Assembly (NCBI GenBank): GCA_041397865.1
Contig: JAWKVT010000001.1
Location: 186,001-250,000, forward strand
Source of the DNA: TMED27 sp041397865
GTDB taxonomy: Bacteria > Pseudomonadota > Alphaproteobacteria > Micavibrionales > Micavibrionaceae
DNA length: 64,000 nt
Direction: 5' to 3'
The translations under genes and the position numbers were made by a program. Below the pieces are notes generated by a model, which saw only the letters and a list, made by a program, of their open reading frames with translations, had not been told where the DNA came from and did no database searches. Numbering within the stretch: position 1 is the stretch's first letter; every line of letters begins with the position of its first letter. Below are positions 17,124 to 24,747 of this stretch, one piece after another.

Positions 17124-18434
17124 ATGCAAGACCACCAACAACAGGACCAGACCCTCGAACGCTTGTCGCAAGACCAGCTCGACGCCCTTGTAACCTTGCA
17201 TAACAGGTTTCTCGACGGGCGTCTGGGCGGACGCCGTGCAATGCTCAAAAACACTGATATTTCCGGGCTGTCCCTAAAAGGGCGGGATTTACGCCAGGCC
17301 AATTTCATGGGCTGCGTCATGGCCGGTATGGATCTTTCAAAGGCAAATTTTCAGGAAGCCGCGCTCTATGCCTGCGATTTAAGCAATTCCAACCTTGACG
17401 ACGCATGCTTTGTCCGCGCGGATTTACGCGGCGCGACAATAGAAAACGCCTCGCTCGAAGGCGCAGACCTCGAAAAAGCGGATTTGCGTATCGGCGGCAT
17501 AGCCGATCAGGATATGTACGATTCCGGTCAGGCCGTGAATTTCCGTGGCGCAAATCTCAGCGGCGCAAAACTTGCCGGCTCCATTGCTTCAAAAGCGAAT
17601 TTCTCAGACGCCATCCTGACCGGCGCGAATATGTCGAAAGCCGACCTGCGCGGCGCGCAAATGGAAGGCGCCGACCTCTCCGGCGCGGAAATAGACGGCG
17701 CGCAGATGGAAGGCGCAAATTTAAAATCCGCCATTCTCACGGGCGTAGAGATGAGCAAAATCCGCGATAAATCCAGTATCGACTTATCCGAAGCCATCAC
17801 CGACGAAAATGCCGGAATCTCGATCGCCGATCTGGATGAACCGCTGGCGCAGCTTATCGAAGAACACCGCGCCTGGGTGGAAACCGCCGGTGCAAAAGGC
17901 GCGCAGCTTGATCTCAGCAACATGGATCTGCGCAGCCTCAAAACCCTGAAGCTGGAAAAAATGACCGCAATCCGCGCGGTGAACACAAAATTTCTCGGCA
18001 TGAATCTCTATAAAATCGAACTGCAAAGCGCTGTGCTTGACGGTTCGGATTTCCGCAATTGCGATGCCGAAGAGGCCGATTTCCGCGGCTCCAGCTTTAT
18101 CGGCGCAAACCTGTCTCATTCGAAAATGAAAAACATAGAAGCCTCGCCCCTTATGTTTGGCGGCGAAGGGTCGGGCAAACGGTTTAGCCCCTGTAATTTT
18201 GAAAACGCCAAACTGCGCTATGCCGATTTGTCCGGTTCACGCCTCAAAAGCGCAGTCTTCAAAGGCGCGGACTTGTCCTATGCCTGTCTGGCAGGGGCGG
18301 ACTTGCGCGAGGCTGACTTCACAGGGGCGAACATGACCGGCGTCATTCTTGACGACGCCCAGACCGAAGGCGCAACAATTCCGAAATCGGACAAACCCGT
18401 CTTCCGGCTTAAGGCCGCAAATAAAGAAGACTAA
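17124..18434 (+). CDS. Pentapeptide-repeat protein
   Basis: The 436-residue protein has a short helical N-terminus (about 8-40) followed by two blocks of A(D/N)LxG/x pentapeptide repeats, roughly residues 42-215 and 285-425. They are separated by a non-repeat segment of about 60 residues around EHRAWVETAGAKGAQLDLS. Such repeats form a right-handed quadrilateral beta-helix. Known members include DNA-gyrase protectors, but most are of unknown role. No signal peptide is visible, so it is probably cytosolic. It stands alone, divergent from lptM-lysA and convergent with etfA, with a palindromic element after it. Confidence 0.9.
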   Translation: MQDHQQQDQTLERLSQDQLDALVTLHNRFLDGRLGGRRAMLKNTDISGLSLKGRDLRQANFMGCVMAGMDLSKANFQEAALYACDLSNSNLDDACFVRADLRGATIENASLEGADLEKADLRIGGIADQDMYDSGQAVNFRGANLSGAKLAGSIASKANFSDAILTGANMSKADLRGAQMEGADLSGAEIDGAQMEGANLKSAILTGVEMSKIRDKSSIDLSEAITDENAGISIADLDEPLAQLIEEHRAWVETAGAKGAQLDLSNMDLRSLKTLKLEKMTAIRAVNTKFLGMNLYKIELQSAVLDGSDFRNCDAEEADFRGSSFIGANLSHSKMKNIEASPLMFGGEGSGKRFSPCNFENAKLRYADLSGSRLKSAVFKGADLSYACLAGADLREADFTGANMTGVILDDAQTEGATIPKSDKPVFRLKAANKED

Positions 18435-18481
18435 CGGTTTTCTCGTTTTTTAAAGCTTTGTGAAACGCTCTTTTATCTTTG

Positions 18482-18587
18482 TATAGTCGTTTCAGATAGT
18501 TTTCCGACAAGAAACGAGGAGCGTAGGCGTAGAAACCCTACGGTAGCGACGAGTGACGACGTCGGAAACTAAAATGAAACGACTATA
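18482..18587. repeat. 106-bp palindromic MITE-like element
   Basis: The terminal inverted repeats, 18482-18508 and 18561-18587, match at 22 of 27 positions; the outermost 13 (TATAGTCGTTTCA) are identical. An inner hairpin pairs CGTAGG (18522-18527) with CCTACG (18537-18542). The element ends exactly against the etfA stop codon at 18588 and separates the convergent pentapeptide and etfA genes, so it may also serve as a terminator. It codes for nothing and has no other copy in this window. Confidence 0.8.
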
Positions 18588-19517
18588 TTAAAGCTTGCTT
18601 TCCAACTCCGGCACCGCTTCAAACAAATCGGCCACCAGCCCGTAATCGGCCACAGAGAAAATCGGCGCATCTTCGTCTTTGTTAATGGCCACAATCACCT
18701 TGGAATCTTTCATCCCTGCGAGATGCTGGATCGCTCCGGAAATGCCGATCGCCATATAAAGATTCGGCGCAACCACTTTCCCGGTCTGCCCAACTTGGTA
18801 ATCATTGGGTACATAACCCGCATCCACCGCCGCGCGGGATGCGCCCACCGCCGCGCCGAGCTTGTCGGCCAGCTTCTCGATAATCGCAAAGTTCTCCGCC
18901 GAGCCAACGCCGCGCCCGCCTGATACGACAATATCCGCAGAGGCCAGCTCAGGCCGGTCGCTTTCCGTCACCGCCAGCCCCTCAAAGCCCGAAAGCCCCG
19001 CATCGCCTTTGGACGCCACATCCTCAATCGCCGCGCTGCCGCCCTCGGCAGGCACCGGATCGAACGCCGTTCCACGTACAGTCATAAGCTTTACATTGTC
19101 GGATGATTTCACCGTCGCCACCGCATTGCCCGCATAAACCGGGCGCTCGAATGTATCTGCGTCCACCACGGCGGAAACATCGGAAATCTGCTGCACATCC
19201 AGCAAAGCCGCGGCCCGCGGCAATATATTCTTCCCATACGTCCCGGCAGGGGCCAAAATATGCGTATAATTCGCCGCCAACTCGACGATAAGCGGCGCAA
19301 TATTCTCCGCCAATCCATGCTCCAGCTCCGGCGCATCGGCCTTCAAAACCTTGGCCACGCCCTCGGCTTTGGTCGCAGCCTCCGCCACCGCGCCGCATCC
19401 CGACCCGGCCACCAAAACATCAATATCGCCGCCGATTTTTTTCGCCGCACCAATCGTATTCAGCGTGGCTTTCGCCAGCTCTTTATTGTCGTGTTCTGCT
19501 ATAACCAATATCGTCAT
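18588..19517 (-). CDS. etfA: Electron transfer flavoprotein alpha subunit
   Basis: EtfA and EtfB form the FAD-containing carrier that takes electrons from acyl-CoA and other dehydrogenases to ETF-ubiquinone oxidoreductase. The C-terminal FAD domain is clear: VVSGGRGVGSAENF, GASRAAVDAGYVPNDYQVGQTGK and the AIGISGAIQHLAGM stretch. The 309-residue length is standard. The start is ATG 19517 with GGAG about ten bases upstream. In most relatives etfB precedes etfA directly; here about 1.2 kb of inserted DNA lies between them, and the gene immediately upstream is a membrane-protein ORF. Confidence 0.96.
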   Translation of the reverse strand: MTILVIAEHDNKELAKATLNTIGAAKKIGGDIDVLVAGSGCGAVAEAATKAEGVAKVLKADAPELEHGLAENIAPLIVELAANYTHILAPAGTYGKNILPRAAALLDVQQISDVSAVVDADTFERPVYAGNAVATVKSSDNVKLMTVRGTAFDPVPAEGGSAAIEDVASKGDAGLSGFEGLAVTESDRPELASADIVVSGGRGVGSAENFAIIEKLADKLGAAVGASRAAVDAGYVPNDYQVGQTGKVVAPNLYMAIGISGAIQHLAGMKDSKVIVAINKDEDAPIFSVADYGLVADLFEAVPELESKL

Positions 19518-19527
19518 TTTTTTGCTC

Positions 19528-19989
19528 CTACTCGAACTTACCTGGGATTTTTTGCTCTAAAAAACTTATTAGCTTATCGGTATTTGATACACCGAACAGT
19601 CCTATATGAATTCTAGAACCGTCATTAAAAAAAATATGCTTTGCTAAAGCTCCATTTAGTGTATGCAGATGCGATATTTTTTCTATGTTTTCAAGGGGCT
19701 GTTCTGTCATTTTTCCTGTCAGAAAGTTTTTAAAGGTCAGGGCTTTGCTGTTTAGCGAAAAATAGCGAATGCCCCTGAAAGGGAACAGAATCATCGCATA
19801 AGAAATGAATATAAGAAAGGGTGTTAATGCCCAGACTACCCACCTGTTTTCTTCCTGCAAAGATTCTTGTCCTGTCACTAGCAGAAAAGCAATCCAGAGC
19901 ATCCATCCTGCAAGGCCTATGCTTACCGCTGCTATGGCTATGACCCAATGCATGGCAACAAACCCTGTTATTGTTTGATAGCCTTTCAA
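19528..19989 (-). CDS. Two-TM membrane protein with C-terminal cytosolic domain, inserted between etfB and etfA
   Basis: I do not recognise this 153-residue protein with certainty. Two membrane helices (about 11-38 and 49-70) are followed by a soluble domain of about 80 residues (FSLNSKALTFKNFLTG...LENIEKISHL...FFNDGSRIHI...ISFLEQK), whose strand pattern recalls bacterial PH-like domains. The start is TTG 19989, overlapping the stop of the duplicated etfB fragment (TTGA) with AAGG five bases upstream; ATG 19953 is the alternative. Codon use is more AT-rich than in the flanking etf genes. It ends ten bases before etfA. It looks like an insertion into the operon. Confidence 0.65.
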   Translation of the reverse strand: MKGYQTITGFVAMHWVIAIAAVSIGLAGWMLWIAFLLVTGQESLQEENRWVVWALTPFLIFISYAMILFPFRGIRYFSLNSKALTFKNFLTGKMTEQPLENIEKISHLHTLNGALAKHIFFNDGSRIHIGLFGVSNTDKLISFLEQKIPGKFE

Positions 19990-20180
19990 ATCACCTTCGC
20001 TTCGTTCTTCAGTTTATCCACCAATTCATCCACGCTGGCCACCTTCACCCCGCCCGCGCGTTTGGCCGGTTCGGCAACCTTCACCACCTCAAGACGCGGC
20101 GTAATATCAACGCCCATATCGCCGGGCGTAATCACCTCAAGCTCTTTTTTCTTCGCCTTCATAATATCGGGCAGCGACAA
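19986..20180 (-). pseudogene. Duplicated, diverged 3' end of etfB
   Basis: The frame reads LPDIMKAKKKELEV...SVDELVDKLKNEAKVI and matches the last 60 or so residues of the intact EtfB encoded at 20761-21525, with about nine substitutions and no gap, ending at the same residue. The only in-frame start is a TTG. A strong ribosome-binding site (AGGAG 20203-20199) and an ATG at 20190 lie just upstream but are out of frame; that ATG gives a 17-codon peptide beginning MSILV, resembling an etf gene start. I read this as a remnant from recombination with a diverged etfB, not a functional gene. Confidence 0.8.
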
Positions 20181-20201
20181 GAATGCTCATACCAAGATCT
20201 C

Positions 20202-20759
20202 CTAATTTTTGTTGATTCTGAAGGCGCGCTGCTTACAGATACGGTCATGCGGCCCTGCTTTTTCAACATGACGGGCAAGCATGATGCACCAGATTAGGCC
20301 TGCTATTGAGGCAAACCCAAACAGAACGCCGTTGTAAAACAAGAAACTCTGTACTTCAGGCGTACCGTAATAAGCAAAATAAGCGTGCGGATCGTCGGTG
20401 CTGGCATCAAATGTAGAAAGCTTATCCATGATTTTGCCGTATGACGGAAGAGAGGAGTAAACAATAAAAGGCAATATAGGCAGGCTCCACACAAGATAGC
20501 GCAGGGCGGATTGCGAAAGGGAAATCCGTAGTCCCGTCATATCGCCGATTTTAATCCTTAAAGCTTTTTGTCCCAACGTGCCTTGCAGGGAAGATGCCGT
20601 TAAAAGGATAAAGTAAAGCGCACAAACAGGCTGGTATATAAGGTTGCTCAGGAAGTAATTTTTTCCCGTTACCATATCTACAATAATGAAGGCGACAACC
20701 ATCACTACTGTATCAATCAAAAGTGCTGTAGTTCTTATACCTAAACCGGCAAATTTCAT
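20202..20759 (-). CDS. RDD family membrane protein
   Basis: This 185-residue protein carries the RDD-family layout. An N-terminal GLGIRTTALLIDTVVMVVAF segment has the conserved Arg and Asp in and before the first helix; a second helix and the GTLGQKALRIKI motif follow, then further helices near 85-105 and 140-160. RDD proteins are small membrane proteins of mostly unknown function, with ion-exchange roles reported for a few. Its ATG begins one base after the etfB stop, and the ribosome-binding site (AAGG) lies within the etfB tail, so translation is coupled to etfB. The DNA is more AT-rich than etfB, suggesting acquisition. Confidence 0.75.
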   Translation of the reverse strand: MKFAGLGIRTTALLIDTVVMVVAFIIVDMVTGKNYFLSNLIYQPVCALYFILLTASSLQGTLGQKALRIKIGDMTGLRISLSQSALRYLVWSLPILPFIVYSSLPSYGKIMDKLSTFDASTDDPHAYFAYYGTPEVQSFLFYNGVLFGFASIAGLIWCIMLARHVEKAGPHDRICKQRAFRINKN

Positions 20760-20760
20760 A

Positions 20761-21525
20761 TCAAATCACCTTCGCTTCGTTCTTAAGTTTATCCACCAGT
20801 TCATCCACGCTTTCAACCTTCACCCCGCCTTCACGTTTCGGCGGCTCGGCCACTTTGACAACGGAAAGGCGAGGGGAGACATCAACACCCAAATCTTCCG
20901 GCGTCATTACTTCCAACTCCTTCTTCTTCGCCTTCATAATATCGGGCAGCTTGGCATAGCGCGGCTCGTTCAGCCGCAGGTCAGTCGTCACAATCGCCGG
21001 GGCTTTGAGCTTCAACGTCTCCAGCCCGCCGTCAACTTCGCGTGTGACTTTCACGCTATCACCGCTCACCTCCAGTTTCGAGGTAAACGTTCCTTGCGCC
21101 CAGCCCAAAAGCGCCGCCAGCATCTGCCCGGTCTGGTTTGAATCATCATCAATAGATTGCTTGCCCATAATAACAAGATCCGGCTTTTCCTTCTCAACCA
21201 GCGCCTTAAGCATCTTCGCTACGGCCAGCGGCTCCACCCCGCCCAGATCAATCGGCGCATCACTCTGCACCAGAATGCCGCGATCCGCACCAATCGCCAT
21301 CGCCGTGCGAAGCTGCTCCTGCGCTTTGTCCGGCCCGATAGAAACCGCAACGACCTCGTTGGCCGTTCCCGCTTCTTTCAGCCGCACAGCTTCTTCAATC
21401 GCAATCTCGTCAAACGGGTTCACCGACATCTTAACGTTGGCAAGCTCAACGCCGCTGCCATCGGCCTTCACGCGAACCTTCACGTTGTAATCAACAACCC
21501 TTTTAATAGGCACCAATATTTTCAT
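20761..21525 (-). CDS. etfB: Electron transfer flavoprotein beta subunit
   Basis: EtfB (254 residues) binds AMP and pairs with EtfA. Conserved segments include MKILVPIKRVVDYNVKVRV, NPFDEIAIEEAVRLKE, VSIGPDKAQEQLRTAMAIGADRGI, the family signature region DLVIMGKQSIDDDSNQTGQMLAALLGW and the C-terminal recognition-loop region LPDIMKAKKKELE. The start is ATG 21525 with GGAG upstream. It follows the twin-transmembrane gene by 25 bases. Its 3' end is duplicated at 19986-20180 after the inserted RDD gene, so the ancestral etfB-etfA operon is interrupted. Confidence 0.96.
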   Translation of the reverse strand: MKILVPIKRVVDYNVKVRVKADGSGVELANVKMSVNPFDEIAIEEAVRLKEAGTANEVVAVSIGPDKAQEQLRTAMAIGADRGILVQSDAPIDLGGVEPLAVAKMLKALVEKEKPDLVIMGKQSIDDDSNQTGQMLAALLGWAQGTFTSKLEVSGDSVKVTREVDGGLETLKLKAPAIVTTDLRLNEPRYAKLPDIMKAKKKELEVMTPEDLGVDVSPRLSVVKVAEPPKREGGVKVESVDELVDKLKNEAKVI

Positions 21526-21550
21526 AGATCAAAAGCTCCACAGATTGTGG

Positions 21551-21748
21551 TTAAGAATGAGAAGAATAGTATGCCAGCGCAAGCAGGGCCAAGGCAAGCC
21601 CTTGTAGCAGGACGCGCGCCTGCATCAGCTTGTTGCCGTATTTTTCATTGAACTCTCCACCCTTGACCATGGCAAAAAGGCCAAGCCCCAAAACGGCGAC
21701 GATTGAGAAGAGGGCGAGGATCAAGGCGATAGCAGCGAAAGTGTTCAT
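21551..21748 (-). CDS. Twin-transmembrane HIG1-type small membrane protein
   Basis: A 65-residue protein with two hydrophobic helices (about 5-27 and 45-60) joined by a short polar loop MVKGGEFNEKYGNKLMQARV. This is the hairpin of the HIG1/twin-transmembrane family. Mitochondrial relatives associate with cytochrome oxidase supercomplexes. In Alphaproteobacteria this small gene is regularly found just upstream of etfB, as here, suggesting a link to the respiratory chain. The assignment rests on hydrophobicity pattern, the QAR-type motif and neighbourhood. Confidence 0.8.
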   Translation of the reverse strand: MNTFAAIALILALFSIVAVLGLGLFAMVKGGEFNEKYGNKLMQARVLLQGLALALLALAYYSSHS

Positions 21749-21758
21749 GGCTCTTAGT

Positions 21759-22484
21759 CTAACCTTTTTTACAGGCGAGTAAATAGTTCACATCCAGATC
21801 GCTCTTCGACAGCGCAAATTCGTTCTTCACCGGATTAAAAACCAGCCCTGTAATATCCTGCGGTTTTAACCCCGCACCCCGCGCCATGCGTGAAAGTTCG
21901 CTTGGTCTCACAAATTTCTTCCAGCTATGTGTTCCGTGCGGAACCCAGCGCAAAATATATTCCGCCGCGACAATGCCCAGCAAAAACGATTTCGGATTAC
22001 GGTTCAGCGTAGAAAAAATCGCAAGCCCCTCCGGCTTCATCAGCTTGGAGATGCTCTGAACAAACGCCGCAGGCTCCGCCACATGCTCTATAATCTCCAG
22101 CGCCAGCACCACATCAAACTGCTTTTCGATCTCTTCCACAGGTTTGTTATGATAGGTAATATCCAAATCACCAACCTCCGCATGCTCTCTCGCCACCTCA
22201 ATAGCCACGCCGTCCGCATCCACACCCGTCACGTTCGCCCCAAGCCGTGCCAAAGGCTCGCACACCAGCCCGCCACCGCAGCCCACATCAAGGATATCCA
22301 AACCCTCCAGCGCAGTAAGCGCCGCCGCATCGCGCCCAAAATGCTCGCAAATCTGCGTTTTTATATAGGAAAGCCGCACGGGGTTTAAGGCATGCAGCGG
22401 CTTAAACGGTCCGTTTTCATCCCACCAACGGCCTGCATCCTTGGAAAATTGTTGAATTTCTTCGTAATCAACTGTATTTGTCAT
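21759..22484 (-). CDS. ubiG: Ubiquinone biosynthesis O-methyltransferase UbiG
   Basis: UbiG performs both O-methylations in ubiquinone synthesis. The 241-residue protein has SAM motif I LDILDVGCGGGL, the post-I acidic residue in VTGVDADG, and the UbiG-specific FSKDAGRWWDENGPFKPLHALNPVRLSYI N-terminus and RWVPHGTHSWKKFVRPSE segment. It is divergent from lysC, a common alphaproteobacterial pairing, with a palindromic repeat in the gap. The quinone pathway context fits the nearby etf genes, which feed electrons to ubiquinone. Confidence 0.95.
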   Translation of the reverse strand: MTNTVDYEEIQQFSKDAGRWWDENGPFKPLHALNPVRLSYIKTQICEHFGRDAAALTALEGLDILDVGCGGGLVCEPLARLGANVTGVDADGVAIEVAREHAEVGDLDITYHNKPVEEIEKQFDVVLALEIIEHVAEPAAFVQSISKLMKPEGLAIFSTLNRNPKSFLLGIVAAEYILRWVPHGTHSWKKFVRPSELSRMARGAGLKPQDITGLVFNPVKNEFALSKSDLDVNYLLACKKG

Positions 22485-22497
22485 GACTTAAATTTTC

Positions 22498-22580
22498 CGT
22501 CATTGCGAGCGTGAGCGAAACAATCCAGAAAATTCAATACTGGATTGCCGCGTTAGCCTAACGGCTTCCTCGCAATGACG
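22498..22580. repeat. Palindromic repeat of the CGTCATTGCGAG type
   Basis: An 83-base element begins CGTCATTGCGAGCGTGAGCG and ends CTCGCAATGACG, giving 12-base perfect terminal inverted repeats. An inner pair, CAATCCAG with CTGGATTG, frames an AT-rich centre. This is the widespread CGTCATTGCGAG...CAATCCAG repeat seen in many bacterial genomes. It sits 14 bases from the ubiG start and 15 from the lysC ATG, so it occupies the whole divergent promoter region. Confidence 0.85.
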
Positions 22581-22595
22581 CAATGAGAGAGTGAT

Positions 22596-23831
22596 ATGGC
22601 CCTTATAGTTGCAAAATTTGGCGGAACCTCCGTCGCCGATGTCGCGCGTATTGAACGCGCCGCCGATAAGGTCGTGCGCGAGGTCGAAGCCGGAAATCAG
22701 ATCGCCGTGGTCGTTTCGGCCATGTCCGGCGTGACCAATCAGCTTGTCGAATATTGCGGTCAGGTCAGCAAAATGCACGATTTGCGCGAATATGACGTCG
22801 TGGTGTCCAGCGGCGAACAGGTCACAGCTGGCCTTATGGCCATGGCTCTGCAAAAGCGGGGTATCGCTGCGCGCAGTTGGCTGGGCTGGCAAATCCCGTT
22901 TAAAACCGATGATGTTCACGGTAAGGCCCGCATCGAGGAAATCCAGACCGGAGAACTCAAAAAGCGGTTGATATCCGGCGAGGTCGCCGTCATCCCCGGC
23001 TTTCAGGGCGTAACCAATGCCGGGCGCATCGCCACGCTGGGCCGGGGCGGCTCGGATACCTCCGCCGTGGCGCTGGCCGCCGCTCTGGAAGCCGACCGCT
23101 GCGATATTTATACCGATGTAGACGGCGTCTACACCACTGACCCGCGCATCGTTCCGGCGGCGCGTAAAATCAAAAAAGTGTCTTACGAAGAAATGCTGGA
23201 GCTTGCATCTTTGGGCGCAAAGGTCTTGCAAACGCGCTCTGTGGAAATTGCCGCCAAGCAAAACGTGTCGCTACAGGTCCTCTCCAGTTTTGACGAGGGC
23301 ATAGGCAGCGACATGCCCGGAACATTAGTGACGAAAGAGGAAAATATTATGGAACAGGAACTCGTAACAGGAATCGCCTTCAGCCGCGATGAAGCCAAGG
23401 TTACAATCTTGAACGTGCCCGATGAGCCGGGCGTAGCGGCGAAAATATTCCGCCCGCTGGCCGATGCCAACGTTAATGTCGATATGATCGTCCAGAACAT
23501 CTCAACCGACGGCAAGGCCACGGACATGACCTTTACCGTACCCAAAGGCGAACTGGAACGGGCGCTGGAAACACTGGAAAAACAGGAATTTCTCAAAGGT
23601 GCGGAAATCATCTCCGCAGGCAACGTTGCCAAAATTTCCGTCGTCGGTATCGGCATGCGCTCCCACGCTGGCGTCGCCAACACCATGTTTGAAACATTGG
23701 CCGAAAAAAACATCAATATTCAGGTGATCTCAACCTCCGAAATCAAGGTCAGCGTTTTGATCGAGGAAGACTATACCGAACTCGCCGTCCGCGCTCTGCA
23801 TACCGCCTACGGTCTTGAAGAAACCGCTTAA
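22596..23831 (+). CDS. lysC: Aspartate kinase (lysine/threonine-sensitive type)
   Basis: LysC phosphorylates aspartate in the first step toward lysine, threonine, methionine and diaminopimelate. The kinase domain starts VAKFGGTSVAD and contains GRGGSDTSAVALAAAL. Two ACT regulatory domains follow (about 265-410). At 411 residues it is the class with separately translated alpha and beta subunits: an in-frame ATG at 23349, preceded by AGAGG at 23336-23340, would yield a 160-residue ACT-only beta subunit. The gene starts with ATG 22596, 15 bases after a palindromic repeat, and with ubiG divergent. Feedback control by lysine and/or threonine is expected from the ACT domains. Confidence 0.95.
   Translation: MALIVAKFGGTSVADVARIERAADKVVREVEAGNQIAVVVSAMSGVTNQLVEYCGQVSKMHDLREYDVVVSSGEQVTAGLMAMALQKRGIAARSWLGWQIPFKTDDVHGKARIEEIQTGELKKRLISGEVAVIPGFQGVTNAGRIATLGRGGSDTSAVALAAALEADRCDIYTDVDGVYTTDPRIVPAARKIKKVSYEEMLELASLGAKVLQTRSVEIAAKQNVSLQVLSSFDEGIGSDMPGTLVTKEENIMEQELVTGIAFSRDEAKVTILNVPDEPGVAAKIFRPLADANVNVDMIVQNISTDGKATDMTFTVPKGELERALETLEKQEFLKGAEIISAGNVAKISVVGIGMRSHAGVANTMFETLAEKNINIQVISTSEIKVSVLIEEDYTELAVRALHTAYGLEETA
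23336..23351 (+). promoter_or_regulatory. Internal ribosome-binding site and start for the LysC beta subunit
   Basis: AGAGG at 23336-23340 stands eight bases before an in-frame ATG at 23349-23351, codon 252 of lysC, just before the first ACT domain. Bacillus and Corynebacterium aspartokinases use an equivalent internal start to make the beta subunit of an alpha2-beta2 enzyme. The match in place and spacing supports the same here. Confidence 0.6.
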
Positions 23832-23865
23832 ACTCCCCGCGCAAATACGTTAATCTGCCAAGACC

Positions 23866-24726
23866 ATGGCAGAAACAAAAGCGCAAAGCGAAGAGTCCGG
23901 TTTTAACGAAATGCCCGTAGGCGAAATCCTGCGCCGCACGCGCCAGCATTATAACCAGTCGATACAGGATATAGAATACGCCCTGCGCATTCGCGCCTCC
24001 CAGATAGAAGCCATCGAATCCGGCGATCTCAAGGCGCTGCCGGGCAAGGTTTACGCCGTGGGGTTTGTGCGCTCTTATGCTGAGTTTCTCGGTCTTGACG
24101 GCGATAAAATCGTCAAACTGTTTAAAACCCAGGCCGCAGGTCAGGAGCCGGAAACCGAACTTTATTTCCCCGCACCGGCCTCGGAAGGACAGCTCCCCCC
24201 ATGGTGGATAACACTCACATGCATTTTCGCCGCCATCGCCATTCTCGCATTCTGGTTCGGTGAAAGCCGCCAGCAGCGTGAAATCGTCGAAACCATTCCC
24301 CCCGTCCCACCCGCCATGCAGGCCGAGGAATCTGTGGTTTCGCCCGCATCTTCATCCGCAGCACCAGCAGCCGAATCCGCGCCGGAAGTAGAAACGGAAG
24401 CAGAAAATGAAGCAAAGCAGGAAGAGGACATCATCAAGGAAAAACCCGCAAAGGGCATTATCCTTAATATCCGCGAAAACAGTTGGGTCGAGATCCGCGA
24501 TAAACAGGGCAAGGCGATGCTCTCACGGGTGCTGAAAGCCGGAGATCAATACTACGTCCCCGACCGCCCGGACCTGACCATTTCCATCGGCAATGCCGGC
24601 GGCGTCGAAATTGAGGTCGACGGGCAAAAACTCCGCCAGCTTGGCGAAACCGGAAAGGTCCTGCGCCGCCTGTCTCTGGATGCCCAATACCTCAAGGAAA
24701 ACTTTGCACTTGAAGACGGGCAGTAA
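23866..24726 (+). CDS. rodZ: RodZ-like helix-turn-helix membrane protein (DUF4115)
   Basis: The 286-residue protein has the RodZ order. A cytoplasmic Xre-type helix-turn-helix (about 15-85, with VGEILRRTRQHYNQSIQDIEYALRI split across its first helices) comes first. A single membrane helix follows near 107-126, then an Ala/Glu-rich periplasmic linker and a C-terminal DUF4115 beta domain (ENSWVEIRDKQGKAML...VPDRPDLTISIGNAGGVEIEVDG). RodZ links MreB to the elongasome for rod shape. The gene lies 34 bases after lysC and 21 before prfA. In related genomes ispG and hisS often intervene; they are absent here. The function is inferred from architecture. Confidence 0.82.
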   Translation: MAETKAQSEESGFNEMPVGEILRRTRQHYNQSIQDIEYALRIRASQIEAIESGDLKALPGKVYAVGFVRSYAEFLGLDGDKIVKLFKTQAAGQEPETELYFPAPASEGQLPPWWITLTCIFAAIAILAFWFGESRQQREIVETIPPVPPAMQAEESVVSPASSSAAPAAESAPEVETEAENEAKQEEDIIKEKPAKGIILNIRENSWVEIRDKQGKAMLSRVLKAGDQYYVPDRPDLTISIGNAGGVEIEVDGQKLRQLGETGKVLRRLSLDAQYLKENFALEDGQ

Positions 24727-24747
24727 AACGCACTAAACATACATCCC

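Noticed and set aside
19986..20190. etfB-like 64-codon frame as a functional gene
   Set aside because: Its only start is a TTG without its own ribosome-binding site; the good start nearby is out of frame, and the protein would be an isolated C-terminal fragment of EtfB.
19986..20763. Integrative element using the etfB 3' end as an attachment site
   Set aside because: The restored 3' end would fit, but there is no integrase gene and the 780-base insert holds only an RDD gene, so simple recombination is preferred.
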